Assembly (NCBI GenBank): GCA_902806575.1
Contig: CADCXD010000006.1
Coordinates: 248,001-312,000 of the forward strand
Origin: Jackrogersella multiformis
Taxonomy: Eukaryota; Ascomycota; Sordariomycetes; Xylariales; Hypoxylaceae
Direction: 5' to 3'
Length of the DNA stretch: 64,000 nt
Shown: positions 1-10,785 of the stretch, in pieces
How the letters are laid out: every line of letters begins with the position of its first letter
Position numbering within the stretch: the stretch's first letter is position 1
The notes under the pieces: generated by a model
Seen by the model: the letters and a program-made list of their open reading frames with translations, nothing else
Told to the model about the DNA's origin: nothing
Databases searched by the model: none
Made by a program: the position numbers and the translations under genes

Positions 1-123
1 TCGAGTCCTACGAGACTACTACCCAACAGCCATAGCAGCAACTCCATCCTAAGCAATGGCTCTGCCAGTGCGTCCCCGTCCAATGGAATCAGTCAGCGCA
101 TGCAGATGATGACTGTTAGCTGA
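1..123 (+). CDS. 3' end of an unidentified protein-coding gene (partial)
   Basis: Frame 1 is open from the window edge to a TGA at 121-123, giving a 40-residue C-terminal tail. The tail is rich in Ser and Asn and ends in a short Met/Gln-containing stretch. Low-complexity Ser/Asn tails are common in fungal regulatory proteins, but no domain is visible and I do not recognise the family. The frame is supported only by being open and by its coding-like composition, and an intron within the fragment cannot be excluded. Confidence 0.4.
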   Translation, partial: SSPTRLLPNSHSSNSILSNGSASASPSNGISQRMQMMTVS

Positions 124-2359
124 ACCTCGCCTACCTAAGATTTACGCATCCGACGGAATCCCTGGCCTCTCCCATCCCCGAGTCCCTACGGACTAATTCC
201 GATGAGGCTTTGTATATGTAAAGACGTCTGTTTGATTTGCATAGCGCAGGGTCGGTTTTAGTTTTTCTTTTATTCCCGCACACATACAAAGGAAGCTCGC
301 TTCCATCTAATTATCCCGTGGAAACACCAAAGGAAACATCTACCACGTCGATATTAACAGTTGGCCGATGACACACCTAATTCGATATATCTCTGGACCG
401 TGTTCTGCCGAACAAGGTCTGGATACCGCAAAGTGGATTACTTGAAGGGTCGTATTAATGTTGGCCGATGCTCTCAGGCTACGACACAGAACGCTTCGAC
501 GTATGAAGGTCTGCGGATGACGATACATTACACCTATAGAATCACGGAGTATCATGAACACGAATGACGAATTTTGCATGCTTAAGCCATGCTTACACGA
601 CTCGATAGCCTCACCGGCCGCAGAGCAAAAAACGGATCCGATGAGTTCTTAATTTTACGCATAGATGGGGATCACGAGTGGAGGTATTAGGCCCAAGGAC
701 GTAAATAAGCGACCTCGACGGGATTTGACAAGTTGCCTCCATCTCACTTCATGCATAGCCTCTCCCCGGGCAGATGAAAAAAAAGGATACGGAAATTACA
801 GTACTCCTAATGATATATGCATTCTCGTTTGTCTAATCACGTTTCGACTTTACGATATTCACAGCTGTAAATCAGCACGTTGTGACGAATGGTTTTCTGT
901 TTGGCTTAAGCTCAGGAACCAAACCCGAATCGACTTATTTCTGTTTCCCATAGTTTTCAAAAGGCATGGCATTGGCACGGTACGGTCAGGTAAAGACACA
1001 CGGCATAAGGAGTTGCATTGTACAGGTAGACAAGTCGGCTTTGGTTTTTTAAGGCAGGCTGGTTAGGCAAAAAGCAATTATAATGTGAAAACCAGGCGAT
1101 CTTACTGGTCGACCTTGTCAGAATGATTCCTGTTCCATTTCTACTTGTCGGTGACGCTCGTGACAGATTTTGTACATACGTCCTTACACCGCCGGTTTCC
1201 GGATAAATCAATATGCTGTTGCCTCAAGATACGGTTCATGGTAATGAATAAGAATTGTGTTGTGAGCTGCGTTGTAGTCGACTTTTACCCACATAAGGCA
1301 TCTATCGTATGGAGGAGGCTGAAAACGAAGCTCTAGTGTAGATGGTCTAATGGATGTACCTACATATATGTAGGTATCTACCTACCAGGCAGCCAGACAG
1401 CATCATAAGCATTGACTATCCTATCAGGTTGCTTTTAGATTATAAGGGGTAGCTCGGGTCGGGACAACAAGCGGTCAAACTGATTTGCTATTGCTGTTTC
1501 GATTTTATTACCAACGCCTCTTAGCCAATCCATCCTCGGCACGATGCGAACCAATACATAGATGTTTTCAAAACTCGGATCCTATGGATGTGTTGTGATT
1601 GTGCAGTGGTCGACAGGCAGCAGAATAATATCTGTTACGTAGTACCTAGGTAGTTTCTACATGCTTGCTAGTACTAGATGGTATAAGTTTACACATAATA
1701 AATGCACTAGGTATTAGTGAGGCGATAATGAATATGTTGATAACCTTATTGATAGTTGATAATTTAGAGATACGTAGAAGGTTGCCAAGCACCCGGGTGT
1801 ATGGTACCTAGGTACACAATACTTGTTAAATTACGCTTAATTAGATTAATTATGATGTACCTTGTACCTACCAACCTCTACCTAGGTATGCCGATATTTA
1901 CCTAGGAAAAGGTCTGTGCGTCGACATGCTCCCCCCCTGTTCCCCCCTGCTCCCCTGGCAAATCGTACCTACACTAGCAAGAGCGAGTGGGAAAAGAGAG
2001 GAAAAAGAGGGGCTCCCTGCCTGGTACTACCAAGTAGTAACGAATTACAGCGAATTAGAGCGAATTAGAGCGACCCTTTCCCATTTGGAAATCACCAAGC
2101 AATTAAAAAATAAAAAAATAAAGCTGCCTTCAACCTTCCCCCGGCCCCAAAAATCAAAAATCGCACCAAGACCAAGGTACAACACAACTCTCTTCCCTCT
2201 CAAACACACACACACTTACAACTTACAACTCACACCGCTCCTCTTCCCTCTATTTCTTCTCAACCTTCTACCAACTACCATCTTCAAGAACGCATCTTTT
2301 TTTATTCTTGCCAGTTTCCCTCAGTTGTGTTCGATACATCGTAATCTACCACCATCAAA
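124..2359. other. Intergenic region and beta-tubulin 5' leader
   Basis: No convincing gene is present; the short open frames here (for example 665-1066 on + and 957-1211 on -) show no recognisable protein. The palindrome ACCTAGGT occurs near 1645, 1808 and 1889. A degenerate tandem of a GCGAATTAGA-like 10-mer lies at about 2039-2073. The last 200 bases before the tubulin ATG are pyrimidine- and ACA-rich, as is usual for the leader of a strongly expressed fungal gene. Confidence 0.6.
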
Positions 2360-4249
2360 ATGCGTGAGATCGTAAGTATTTACTATTTATTATTTACTAT
2401 TTACCTGCATCCCGATGTTTACTGCTGACATGATCCCCATCCTATCCCATCCCATCCCTACACCCAAATTTTATATTGCCCCTGAACGCGTCCCGAAACT
2501 CCAAGAAAAAAACCCTTGATTCCTGCCCCTCACGCACAGTAAAACACTAAACACTGCCGTATTTCGCAATTGTTTACTTCACATCATCTTCAAACTACGC
2601 AACGATGACATGCTCGATCAACATGCTAACCATATCTTTTTTTCATCTCGATAGGTTCACCTCCAGACCGGCCAATGCGTAAGTTTTACCGCCTCGACCA
2701 CGGACGGACGCAACGTCGCGCGGGAATATAGCGGGGCTAACGTGAAGATGGTAGGGTAACCAAATTGGTGCTGCTTTCTGGCAAACCATCTCTGGCGAGC
2801 ACGGCCTCGACAGCAATGGCGTGTAAGTATTTTAGTCGTCAATTCGCAACGCCAAGGATATGCAACTGACAGCCAATAAACAGCTACAATGGAACTTCGG
2901 AGCTCCAGCTTGAGCGCATGAGCGTCTACTTCAACGAGGTACGCAATCCAAGAAACCCACGATAGCATCCAAGGAGCAGTTACTAATCACCCCAACATAC
3001 ACAGGCATCTGGTAACAAGTATGTTCCCCGCGCCGTCCTCGTCGATCTCGAGCCCGGCACCATGGACGCCGTTCGTGCCGGTCCTTTCGGCCAGCTTTTC
3101 CGACCTGACAACTTCGTCTTCGGCCAGTCCGGTGCCGGAAACAACTGGGCCAAGGGTCATTACACTGAGGGTGCTGAGCTTGTCGACCAAGTTCTCGATG
3201 TCGTCCGTCGCGAGGCTGAGGGCTGTGACTGCCTCCAGGGTTTCCAGATCACCCACTCCCTCGGTGGTGGTACCGGTGCCGGTATGGGAACCCTGTTGAT
3301 CTCCAAGATCCGCGAGGAGTTCCCTGACCGAATGATGGCTACCTTCTCCGTCGTTCCCTCTCCAAAGGTCTCCGACACCGTCGTCGAGCCTTACAACGCC
3401 ACCCTCTCCGTCCATCAGCTAGTCGAGAACTCCGATGAGACCTTCTGCATCGACAACGAGGCCCTCTACGACATCTGCATGCGCACGCTGAAGCTGTCTA
3501 ACCCCTCGTACGGTGACCTGAACCACCTGGTCTCCGCTGTCATGTCTGGTGTCACCACCTGCTTGCGTTTCCCCGGCCAGCTGAACTCTGACCTGCGCAA
3601 ACTCGCCGTGAACATGGTTCCCTTCCCCCGTCTCCATTTCTTCATGGTCGGCTTCGCTCCTCTGACCAGCCGTGGCGCTTACTCCTTCCGCGCCGTCACC
3701 GTTCCCGAGTTGACTCAGCAGATGTTCGACCCCAAGAACATGATGGCTGCCTCCGACTTCCGCAACGGTCGCTACCTGACGTGCTCTGCCATCTTGTAAG
3801 ATGATATGTTCCATCCGGTCTATGATAACTAATTTGCTAACTTGAACTTTTCTAGCCGTGGCAAGATCTCCATGAAGGAGGTTGAGGACCAGATGCGCAA
3901 CGTCCAGAACAAGAACTCGTCGTACTTCGTCGAGTGGATCCCCAACAACGTCCAGACCGCTCTCTGCTCTATCCCCCCGCGCGGCCTCAAGATGTCGTCT
4001 ACCTTCGTTGGTAACTCGACCGCCATCCAGGAGCTGTTCAAGCGTATCGGTGAGCAGTTCACTGCTATGTTCCGACGCAAGGCTTTCTTGCATTGGTACA
4101 CTGGTGAGGGTATGGACGAGATGGAGTTTACTGAGGCCGAATCCAACATGAACGATTTGGTTAGCGAGTACCAACAGTACCAGGATGCTGGTGTCGACGA
4201 GGAGGAAGAGGAGTACGAGGAGGAGGCCCCCATCGAGGGCGATGAGTAA
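2360..4249 (+). CDS. tub2: Beta-tubulin
   Basis: Beta-tubulin pairs with alpha-tubulin to form the GTP-binding dimer of microtubules. There are six exons: 2360-2371, 2655-2678, 2755-2822, 2884-2938, 3005-3795 and 3856-4249. Joined they give 447 residues, the usual fungal length. The protein starts with the autoregulatory MREI and carries the tubulin GTP motif GGGTGAGMG. It ends in the acidic EEEEEYEEEAPIEGDE-type tail that binds motors and microtubule-associated proteins. Exon 1 is only 12 nt and is followed by a 283-nt intron, a layout common to fungal tub2 genes. Positions linked to benzimidazole resistance carry the sensitive residues: His6, Tyr50, Phe167, Glu198 and Phe200. Identity is certain; paralogue status (tub2/benA rather than a second beta-tubulin) is inferred from typicality. 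Confidence 0.98.
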
Positions 4250-4955
4250 ACTGTTCCGTCTTATACCCCCTTTTCCATAAACGGCACCCTACAATTTGTT
4301 GGCATGGCACGGCACGGAGGGATGAGCAGGCATGTGGCGATTTTGTGGTTCCCCGTCCCCTATACTATTCTCGCGCCCCGTGACGTCACCTAGACCTTCA
4401 GTGGATATAAAGTAATGAAATTGATCAACCACGATCAATTGAACGGTCTCCGGGGCTTGTTACATATACCTCTTCGGTGCCAGTCGTCTGGAGAACAAGG
4501 AAATTATTCATTACTAGTAGTGACAAGATCAAGAATCGATTGTCTTGTAATCCGATCACGTGACGGCTTCATACCACCTCCATTAGTACCTACAGACTTT
4601 GTAATACAATCCTACTTTGATTATTCTAAGAAACTATCCGCGTTGACGGGTAATATGCAATACATACGGAGACGTACATAGTAGTGGACTGGTGTGTGTT
4701 CTAGGCGAGGCATGGTGGTATTATACAGGTACTTGCCACTTGGTAATAGTAATGATGGCGATCCGTTCTATGAGGTGTTTAGATGTGTTGGAGGCCTTCC
4801 CGTAAGAGTTCTGTAGGTCATCTCGCAGGTCGTCTTGTAGGTTGTCTTGTAGGTTTTCGTTCCTTATTACGTACATCATGTAACTGCGTATGGGCACCGT
4901 GGACGTACGGTATGTGTATACGATGTTAGCCCCTTTTCAGAGCGAGCTGGTTCCC
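4250..4955. other. Convergent intergenic region between tub2 and nitrite reductase
   Basis: About 700 bp that should hold the two 3' UTRs. No gene is seen; the 88-residue frame at 4415-4681 has no recognisable features. A TCTTGTAGG-type unit is repeated with variation around 4815-4855. Confidence 0.6.
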
Positions 4956-7900
4956 CTACCAATCCGGCGCGGCACCACACCCTCCAGCACCCCCTATCCC
5001 CGTCCCCGTCCCCGTAACCACCTCACCATCCTCCTTCCCATCCTCCCTCCTCCCCAGCCCAACTTTCCTGCCCCTCCTGCCCTTACTCCCGATCCGGCGA
5101 TCCAGCTCCTCGAACTGTCCGGCGGGCGCGTCCTCCTTCCGGACCATCCAGCGGGCGGTGCCCAGCGCGGCGTCGAGCTCGGCGACGGGCGGGAGGTCGA
5201 GGTAGACCCAGCCGTCGGCGCGCTCCTCGGCGGCGAACGTGGCGATGGAGAGGCCCGCGTCGTTGCGGCAGGACCCGCTGCCTAGGTCGAAGTTGCGCTT
5301 GTGGTAGGGGCAGGAGATGTAGGGGTCAGATTTGGTGTTAGTAGTGTTGGTTTTGGGGGTTTTGTCGGGGAGGCTGGTGGGTGAGGATATCGGCGGAGAA
5401 GACGATGATGGTGAAGACGGGCAAGGGGAAACCGGAGGCGAAGGAGGCAGCGCCACGTCTTCCCCGATCAGCCCGTCGGACAGCGCGAACGACCGCTTGT
5501 GCGGACACATCTGCTGCGTGGCGTAGTACCTGCCCCTGACGCGCCACAGCGCGAGCTGCGTGTCGCCGCGCTTGATGTTGGCGCTGATGCCGTTGGGCGT
5601 GTCGTCCGCGCCGGCGAAGTAGCTAGCCTCGACGACGGGCTGCCAGGCCGTGCCGGACCACCGCTCCCTCAGCCCCTTGAAGTCGTCGGCGGCGCCGTCT
5701 CGGGGCCAGTGCACGGGGCGCGTCTGCCCGCGGTCCGTCTCCGTCTCCATGGTGTCCTGGGCGTCGGGGGTGTTGGCGAACTGGCGGAACTTGGCGGCGA
5801 GGAGGGGGTCGCGCACGGCAGCGGCCCACTCGTCGAAGAAGGAGTCGACCAGCTGCTGCATCTGCGCCTCGAGCGAGGCGGCGATGCCGAGCTTGTCGTC
5901 CAGCACCACCTCCTTCAGGTACCGCAGGCCGCCGGGAAGATTCTCCAGCCACCGCGCCGTGCGCTGCAGCTTGTCCGCCGTGCGGATGTAGAACATCAGG
6001 TACCGGTCTAGGATCGGGATGACCTCGGATGGCGGCACGTCCTTAGCGAGGAGGTCTGCGTGTTTGGGCTTCGCGCCGCCGTTTCCGGCTACGAAGATAT
6101 TGAAGCCTTTTTCGGTGGCGATGAGGCCGAAACTTTGAGAGGGGTTAGGATAAGGAGAAGGGAAGAGAATGGAAGGAGACTACTCACTCCTTATTCTGAG
6201 CCTCGGCACATTCGCGTACGCAACCGCTGACACCGCCTTTAATCTTATGCGGACTGCGTATGCTCTTGTATCGCTCTTCGATGCGGACTGCCATGCCTAC
6301 GCTGTCTCCGACGCCGAACCTGCACCATGTTGTACCCACACAGCTCTTGACGGTACGTAAGGACTTAGCATACGCGTGCCCGCTTTCCATGCCGGCTTCT
6401 ATCAGCCTGGTCCAGATATCGAGCAGATCCTGCTTCTTAGCTCCGAACATATCGATGCGCTGCCCGCCGGTGATCTTGGTATATAGGTTATACTTCTTGG
6501 CGACTTCGCCGATGACGATCAGCTTGTCCGGCGTGATCTCCCCGGCGGACACGCGGGGGATCACGGAGAATGTGCCGTTCCGCTGGATGTTGCCTAGAAA
6601 CCTGTCGTTGGTATCCTGTAAACCGTGTGTGGTCTTATCCATGACGTGCTTGTTCCATAAGGACGCGAATATGCTCGCCAAGGTCGGTTTGCAGGCTTCG
6701 CAGCCATCTGAGTTCTTGTCGTTTCCTGCATCTCGCATGACCTCGGGCAGGGTTTTTAATTCCTTCACGGATATGATGTTGTATAGGTCGGCGCGAGAAT
6801 AGTTGAAGTGGGCACATAGGTAGTTAGTTACCTCGGCGCCCATCTCGGTCATGGTTTTGGTGAAGATGCTAGTAACAAGCGGCATGCAACCGCCGCAACC
6901 AGTGCCTGCTTTGGTACACGCCTTTATATCTCCCACCGTCTTACACGTGCCATCCTTGACAGTGTTGACTACATCACCTTTCGTGACATTGTGACAGGAA
7001 CAGATCTGAGTATCATCGTCTAGGTCGTCGGTGCCGTCATCGCCGTCTTTCTTCGCACCGAGTATAAGTTGGGCCGGTGGAATATCCAACTCCTTCTGGT
7101 TCTTGACCATGGGCACCAGTTTTATGTAATCGCTCGTATCTCCGATCATCATACCTCCAAGTAGGTATTTGCCATCAGTTGTGAATAAGTATTTCTTATA
7201 TACCTGGGCAAAGGGGTCCTTGTAAACCAGAGCCTTGACTTGCGGAGGAGGAGGCCCGCCGTCAACCAAATTGGTGATGCTCTGGTCTACCGCCTTCTTT
7301 CTCGCCGCTTTTGCCGGTAAGGAACACGGGCCATCTCTGTCAGCAAAGAAGTCGCCAAAACTCGCGACGTCGACTCCAAATAGCTTTAGCTTTGTGCTTA
7401 AGTCGGGTCGCTTGAAAACCCTGGGATGGTGGAGCTTGGCTTGCGTGAGGTTGAAGGAAAGGACATCGGCCATTTCAACGCCAGGGGCTATAAGACCGAA
7501 TGTTTGGTTATTCCAGCTTGCGCACTCGCCAATAGCATAGATGTCTGGGACGCTGGTGCTTAGATTGTTGTCGACGAGGATTCCGCCGCCTCGATCGGCG
7601 CACTTAACACCAGCGCTTCTCGCTAGGTTGTCTCGGGGCCGTACACCGATAGCAAAGCAAATAGTCGAACAGTCCATTTGTTCGCCATCCTCGAAGATGA
7701 CGCCTGTTACGTTGTTTTGCTCGTCAGTTTTTATATTTCCCACTCTCTTACTTAGTAAAACCTCGAGTCCTAGATCTGTGACCTGTTCAACAACTAGATT
7801 ACCAGCATCGGAATCTAGCTGTCGGCTCAGAACCCATCGATTCCTCTCTATCAGCTTCACTTTTTCGAAACATTTCAGGTCCATCATAGCTTTCGCTGCT

Positions 7901-8532
7901 TCGAGTCCTAGTAAACCGCCGCCAACGACAGCGCCGACTGTTCCCAGGTGTGACTCTCCGAAGGTGATGAGATTTTCCAAATCCTCAATGGTTCGGTAGA
8001 CGAACACTCCATTGGCATCGTAGCCGGGAGTGTGTTTCGGGAGAATAGCATCGGAACCAGTTGCCAGAACGAGAATATCGTATGAAACCACATCGCCATT
8101 AGCACAGGCTACAGATTTACTTGTAGGATCGATGCTAGTGACTAAGGTGTTCAAGTGATAATTCAATGTATTGTCCGTGGTATGCAACGCATACTATATC
8201 ACTTGTAAGCGACACGTTCAGAAGTCAGATTCATCTTGGACTGAAGACTCACCCATTCTTTTGGATTAAGATATAAATTCTCGACTTTCCGGTGGTTAAA
8301 GAAACTTGTGAGGCCAACTCGATTATATGCGAGGTGGGGTTCTTCGCCAATAACCACGATGTCATATTCGCGAGCTCTGGAGTCAAGTTTTAAGAGTTTT
8401 TCTCTAGATAGGGGCCAATTAGAAATCTAACGAAACTCGAGACTCTGATGAATAAGACTTTGCTTACATGAAGGCAATGCCTACCATTCCCAAGCCAACA
8501 ACGACCAACTTAGCTTTCGTTTCGACAGCCAT
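4956..8532 (-). CDS. niiA: Assimilatory NAD(P)H nitrite reductase
   Basis: This cytosolic enzyme reduces nitrite to ammonium in nitrate assimilation using NAD(P)H, FAD, Fe-S clusters and siroheme. Four exons (8532-8468, 8403-8253, 8193-6188, 6132-4956) join in phase to 1132 residues, near the 1100-1180 of Aspergillus NiiA and Neurospora NIT-6. The N-terminus has an FAD-binding GLGMVG motif. A Pyr_redox domain follows, then a BFD-like [2Fe-2S] site (Cys470, 472, 505, 508). The siroheme/4Fe-4S ligands are C-x5-C (690, 696) and C-x3-C (730, 734). The C-terminal NirD-like Rieske domain has C-x-H at 950-952 and C-x2-H at 1015-1018. An unusual 62-residue Pro/Ser/Thr-rich linker separates the Rieske half-sites. 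Exon 4 is far richer in GC than exon 3. No nitrate reductase or nitrate transporter gene is in the window, so the classical cluster is absent here. Confidence 0.95.
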
Positions 8533-10122
8533 GTTGAAGCAAATAGACAGCGAAGAATTGAAGAATCAAAGGATTAGACAAGTGAAATACACAGCTACTA
8601 AGAGAAGGTAAGCAGGCAGGCGGCCTAGACAACCTAATAACAAAACAGACATTGGAACTATAGTTGGATGACAGAGAGGTGCATCTCCGGAATCGATATG
8701 CTCTAGAGCAACCTACCAATAGATTGTCTACGGAAAAGCTGACTACAGCCAGGATATACATGGCTCTTATTGGATTAGGCATACGTTAGGTACCTAGGTA
8801 GGTTACCTAGTCAAGATGGACCAGATAAAGGACGTGTTAGCTAGCCAGAGGCTTGGCTCGGGCTATTACCTATGTAGGAATTCGTGAACAATTCGTGAAC
8901 AGGGCCCGTAGACGGTAGTACTATTCTCAGTGTAACAGTTCATGGTGGTATAGTGGTAGATTCATGGTAGTATACGTCTCTATGGCTTGCCAGACGAGGG
9001 TACAGAGGCATTTTCTCCTACTGCATACGGCCGATGCTGGTGGTCATGTGCAATATCACTAGATGGATGATGGAAGACGAAGATGAAGATGGGAGTTGTA
9101 GAACTTGGCCTTAGGAGTGGGTCGAGATCTTGATAAATGTATAGTGGAAGTGGAATCTTCGATAAGGTACAGTGGGACACTTTCCTGACCAATCACGGGG
9201 ACTTCACCCCGGTTTGCTACCTTATGTACCTAGGTAGTGCGTTAGTGAAGTGCATGTGTAACGCCGCGGAGAAAGGTACTTTAGGTAGGTACGTTTCTAT
9301 TAGTCCTTTTTGTATCTCCGGTGAGATTTATACCTATTCTTATTTCATATAACCAACTGTCAGAAGATTTCTATTTTCTTTTCTCTTCTCTTTTCGATGC
9401 ATTATATTGCGAAGAATGCCGGCTTACCTTACGGACGATGCTCGGCATTCGCTAATTTTCATGTTTCTCGAGAGATGGTTCCTTATGGCGCTTGGTGCTC
9501 GTCAAACGGTTGAACCTTTTTATATTACGGGCACCGGTAGTTTCACGACGCTCAGGCAATTCCATTGGGCGAAGCATCCAGTAAGTTTCGGCTGATCTTG
9601 TGAGAATTTTTGTTTTATTTGGAAGCCACCTGAGTCTTGGTTGCTACGTTTGTAAAGCTACCTAGCATATACATACATACATACATACATACTTACCTAG
9701 CAATAGGCATAAGGCGAAGGATGTCAAGAAAAGCCACCATCATCCAATCTCGTGATGATCTGATCATGTGGTGGTGGCTATAATATATTCTACCTTCTAA
9801 ACCTCTTATATCTCACCAATCCAGCCATTACATGGAACATCGCGGGATACCATATGTACCTAATATTCGAGCTGAAATAGGGGCTCCCCTTTTCTATGCT
9901 GACATCTCAAGCCATCATCGACCTATGTCAAAAGTCCCTAAACTTCCATTGGTGGCCAATTAATCTCAGGGGTAAATTTGCATTTTTGCTACGTATTTCG
10001 CTTCCAAATCCTCTTTTCTTCCGCTAGTAAGTATTCTTAAACTACCATGTCGTCGTCCTCCTACAGCCGCAAATCCCACATACCACCACCACCTCTCCCA
10101 ACCCTTACAACCCTTACAACCC
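8533..10122. other. Intergenic region upstream of nitrite reductase
   Basis: No supported gene. It holds the nitrite reductase promoter. An AGATAA at 8823-8828 fits the GATA-factor (NIT2/AreA) consensus, as expected for nitrogen control, but a single copy has little weight. I saw no clear NirA/NIT4 site. ACCTAGGT occurs near 8792 and 9229, and a CATA/TACA microsatellite lies at about 9668-9692. Confidence 0.5.
9668..9692. repeat. (TACA)n microsatellite
   Basis: About six perfect copies of the tetranucleotide ACAT/TACA in intergenic DNA. A second tract of the same unit occurs at about 52748-52776. Confidence 0.9.
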
Positions 10123-10785
10123 TTACAACCCACTCCTCAGCCTCATCCCCTGCCTCGAGAAATCGGCGGAGCCCTGCACCTTGGGCACGCCGTCGACGCC
10201 CGTGAACCAGGCGACGCGGTCCTTGACGAACTGCTCGACGCGCGGGCGCAGGCGGGTCTCGTGCAGGGCGAAGTCGTCGACGGTGCCGATGCGCAGGATG
10301 CTGCAGCCGGGCAGCCCGGAGCTGACGCGGTACATGAGCGTGCCGCACGTGCCGCAGAAGTGGTTCGTCATCGTGTGCCCGCTCGCTATCGTCCGGCTCT
10401 GGCTGTACGTCCGTAGGTTGTCCCGCCCCCGCACGTGCGCGAGGTACGCGTCCGCGACCGTGAAGTTCGACGCGAACATCGACGCCGTGATCTTCCGGCA
10501 GTCCGTGCAGTTGCAGACGAAGCTGTCGAGGAGGCCGGGGCCGGACGTTGGCTGGAGGGGGTTAGATGGGAGATCCTGTGTGAGGGTGGAAAGGGAAAGG
10601 GAAAGGGGAAGGGGAAGGTGGAATAGGGGCAAGGAGGCTAGAGTTGAGTCGAGTGGGCTTACGAAGGATAGCTGGACGGCGCCGCAGAAACACGTGGCCG
10701 TCGCCTCGTCGTCTTTGGACCAGCCGTCGCTGGCACCGCTGGCTAGAGGGATGTACGGCTTGGTCTTGTCGGCGGTGGCAGACAT
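10123..10785 (-). CDS. GFA / CENP-V family zinc-binding protein
   Basis: A member of the family named after glutathione-dependent formaldehyde-activating enzyme; most fungal members have no proven substrate. There are two exons, 10785-10663 and 10551-10123. The 111-nt intron is in frame, so the unspliced frame also stays open, but its Ser/Pro/Leu-rich translation interrupts the domain. It also has good GTAAGC and CCAG signals. The spliced protein has 183 residues. The zinc ligands of the fold are all visible: CFCGAV near the N-terminus, CNCTDCRK in the middle and FCGTCGT downstream. The family motif SGHTMTNHFCGTCG is followed by a beta-rich half. No organellar signal is obvious, so it is probably cytosolic. 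Family assignment is firm; substrate is unknown. Confidence 0.88.
   Translation of the reverse strand: MSATADKTKPYIPLASGASDGWSKDDEATATCFCGAVQLSFVSPLDSTLASLPLFHLPLPLSLSLSTLTQDLPSNPLQPTSGPGLLDSFVCNCTDCRKITASMFASNFTVADAYLAHVRGRDNLRTYSQSRTIASGHTMTNHFCGTCGTLMYRVSSGLPGCSILRIGTVDDFALHETRLRPRVEQFVKDRVAWFTGVDGVPKVQGSADFSRQGMRLRSGL

Noticed and set aside
5499..6011. 170-codon plus-strand open frame in the nitrite reductase region
   Set aside because: Shadow of the GC-rich last exon of nitrite reductase, with no domain.
8930..9000. tRNA-like string (GGTATAGTGGTA resembling an A box)
   Set aside because: No matching B box, acceptor stem or anticodon arm could be drawn downstream.
9668..9692. CATA/TACA and CCTA runs as telomere remnants
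   Set aside because: Fungal telomere repeats are usually TTAGGG; these units differ and sit among housekeeping genes, so ordinary microsatellites are the simpler reading.
10552..10662. In-frame Ser/Pro/Leu segment as part of the GFA protein
   Set aside because: It interrupts the zinc-binding domain, is bounded by GTAAGC and CCAG, and its removal restores the family spacing; treated as an in-frame intron.
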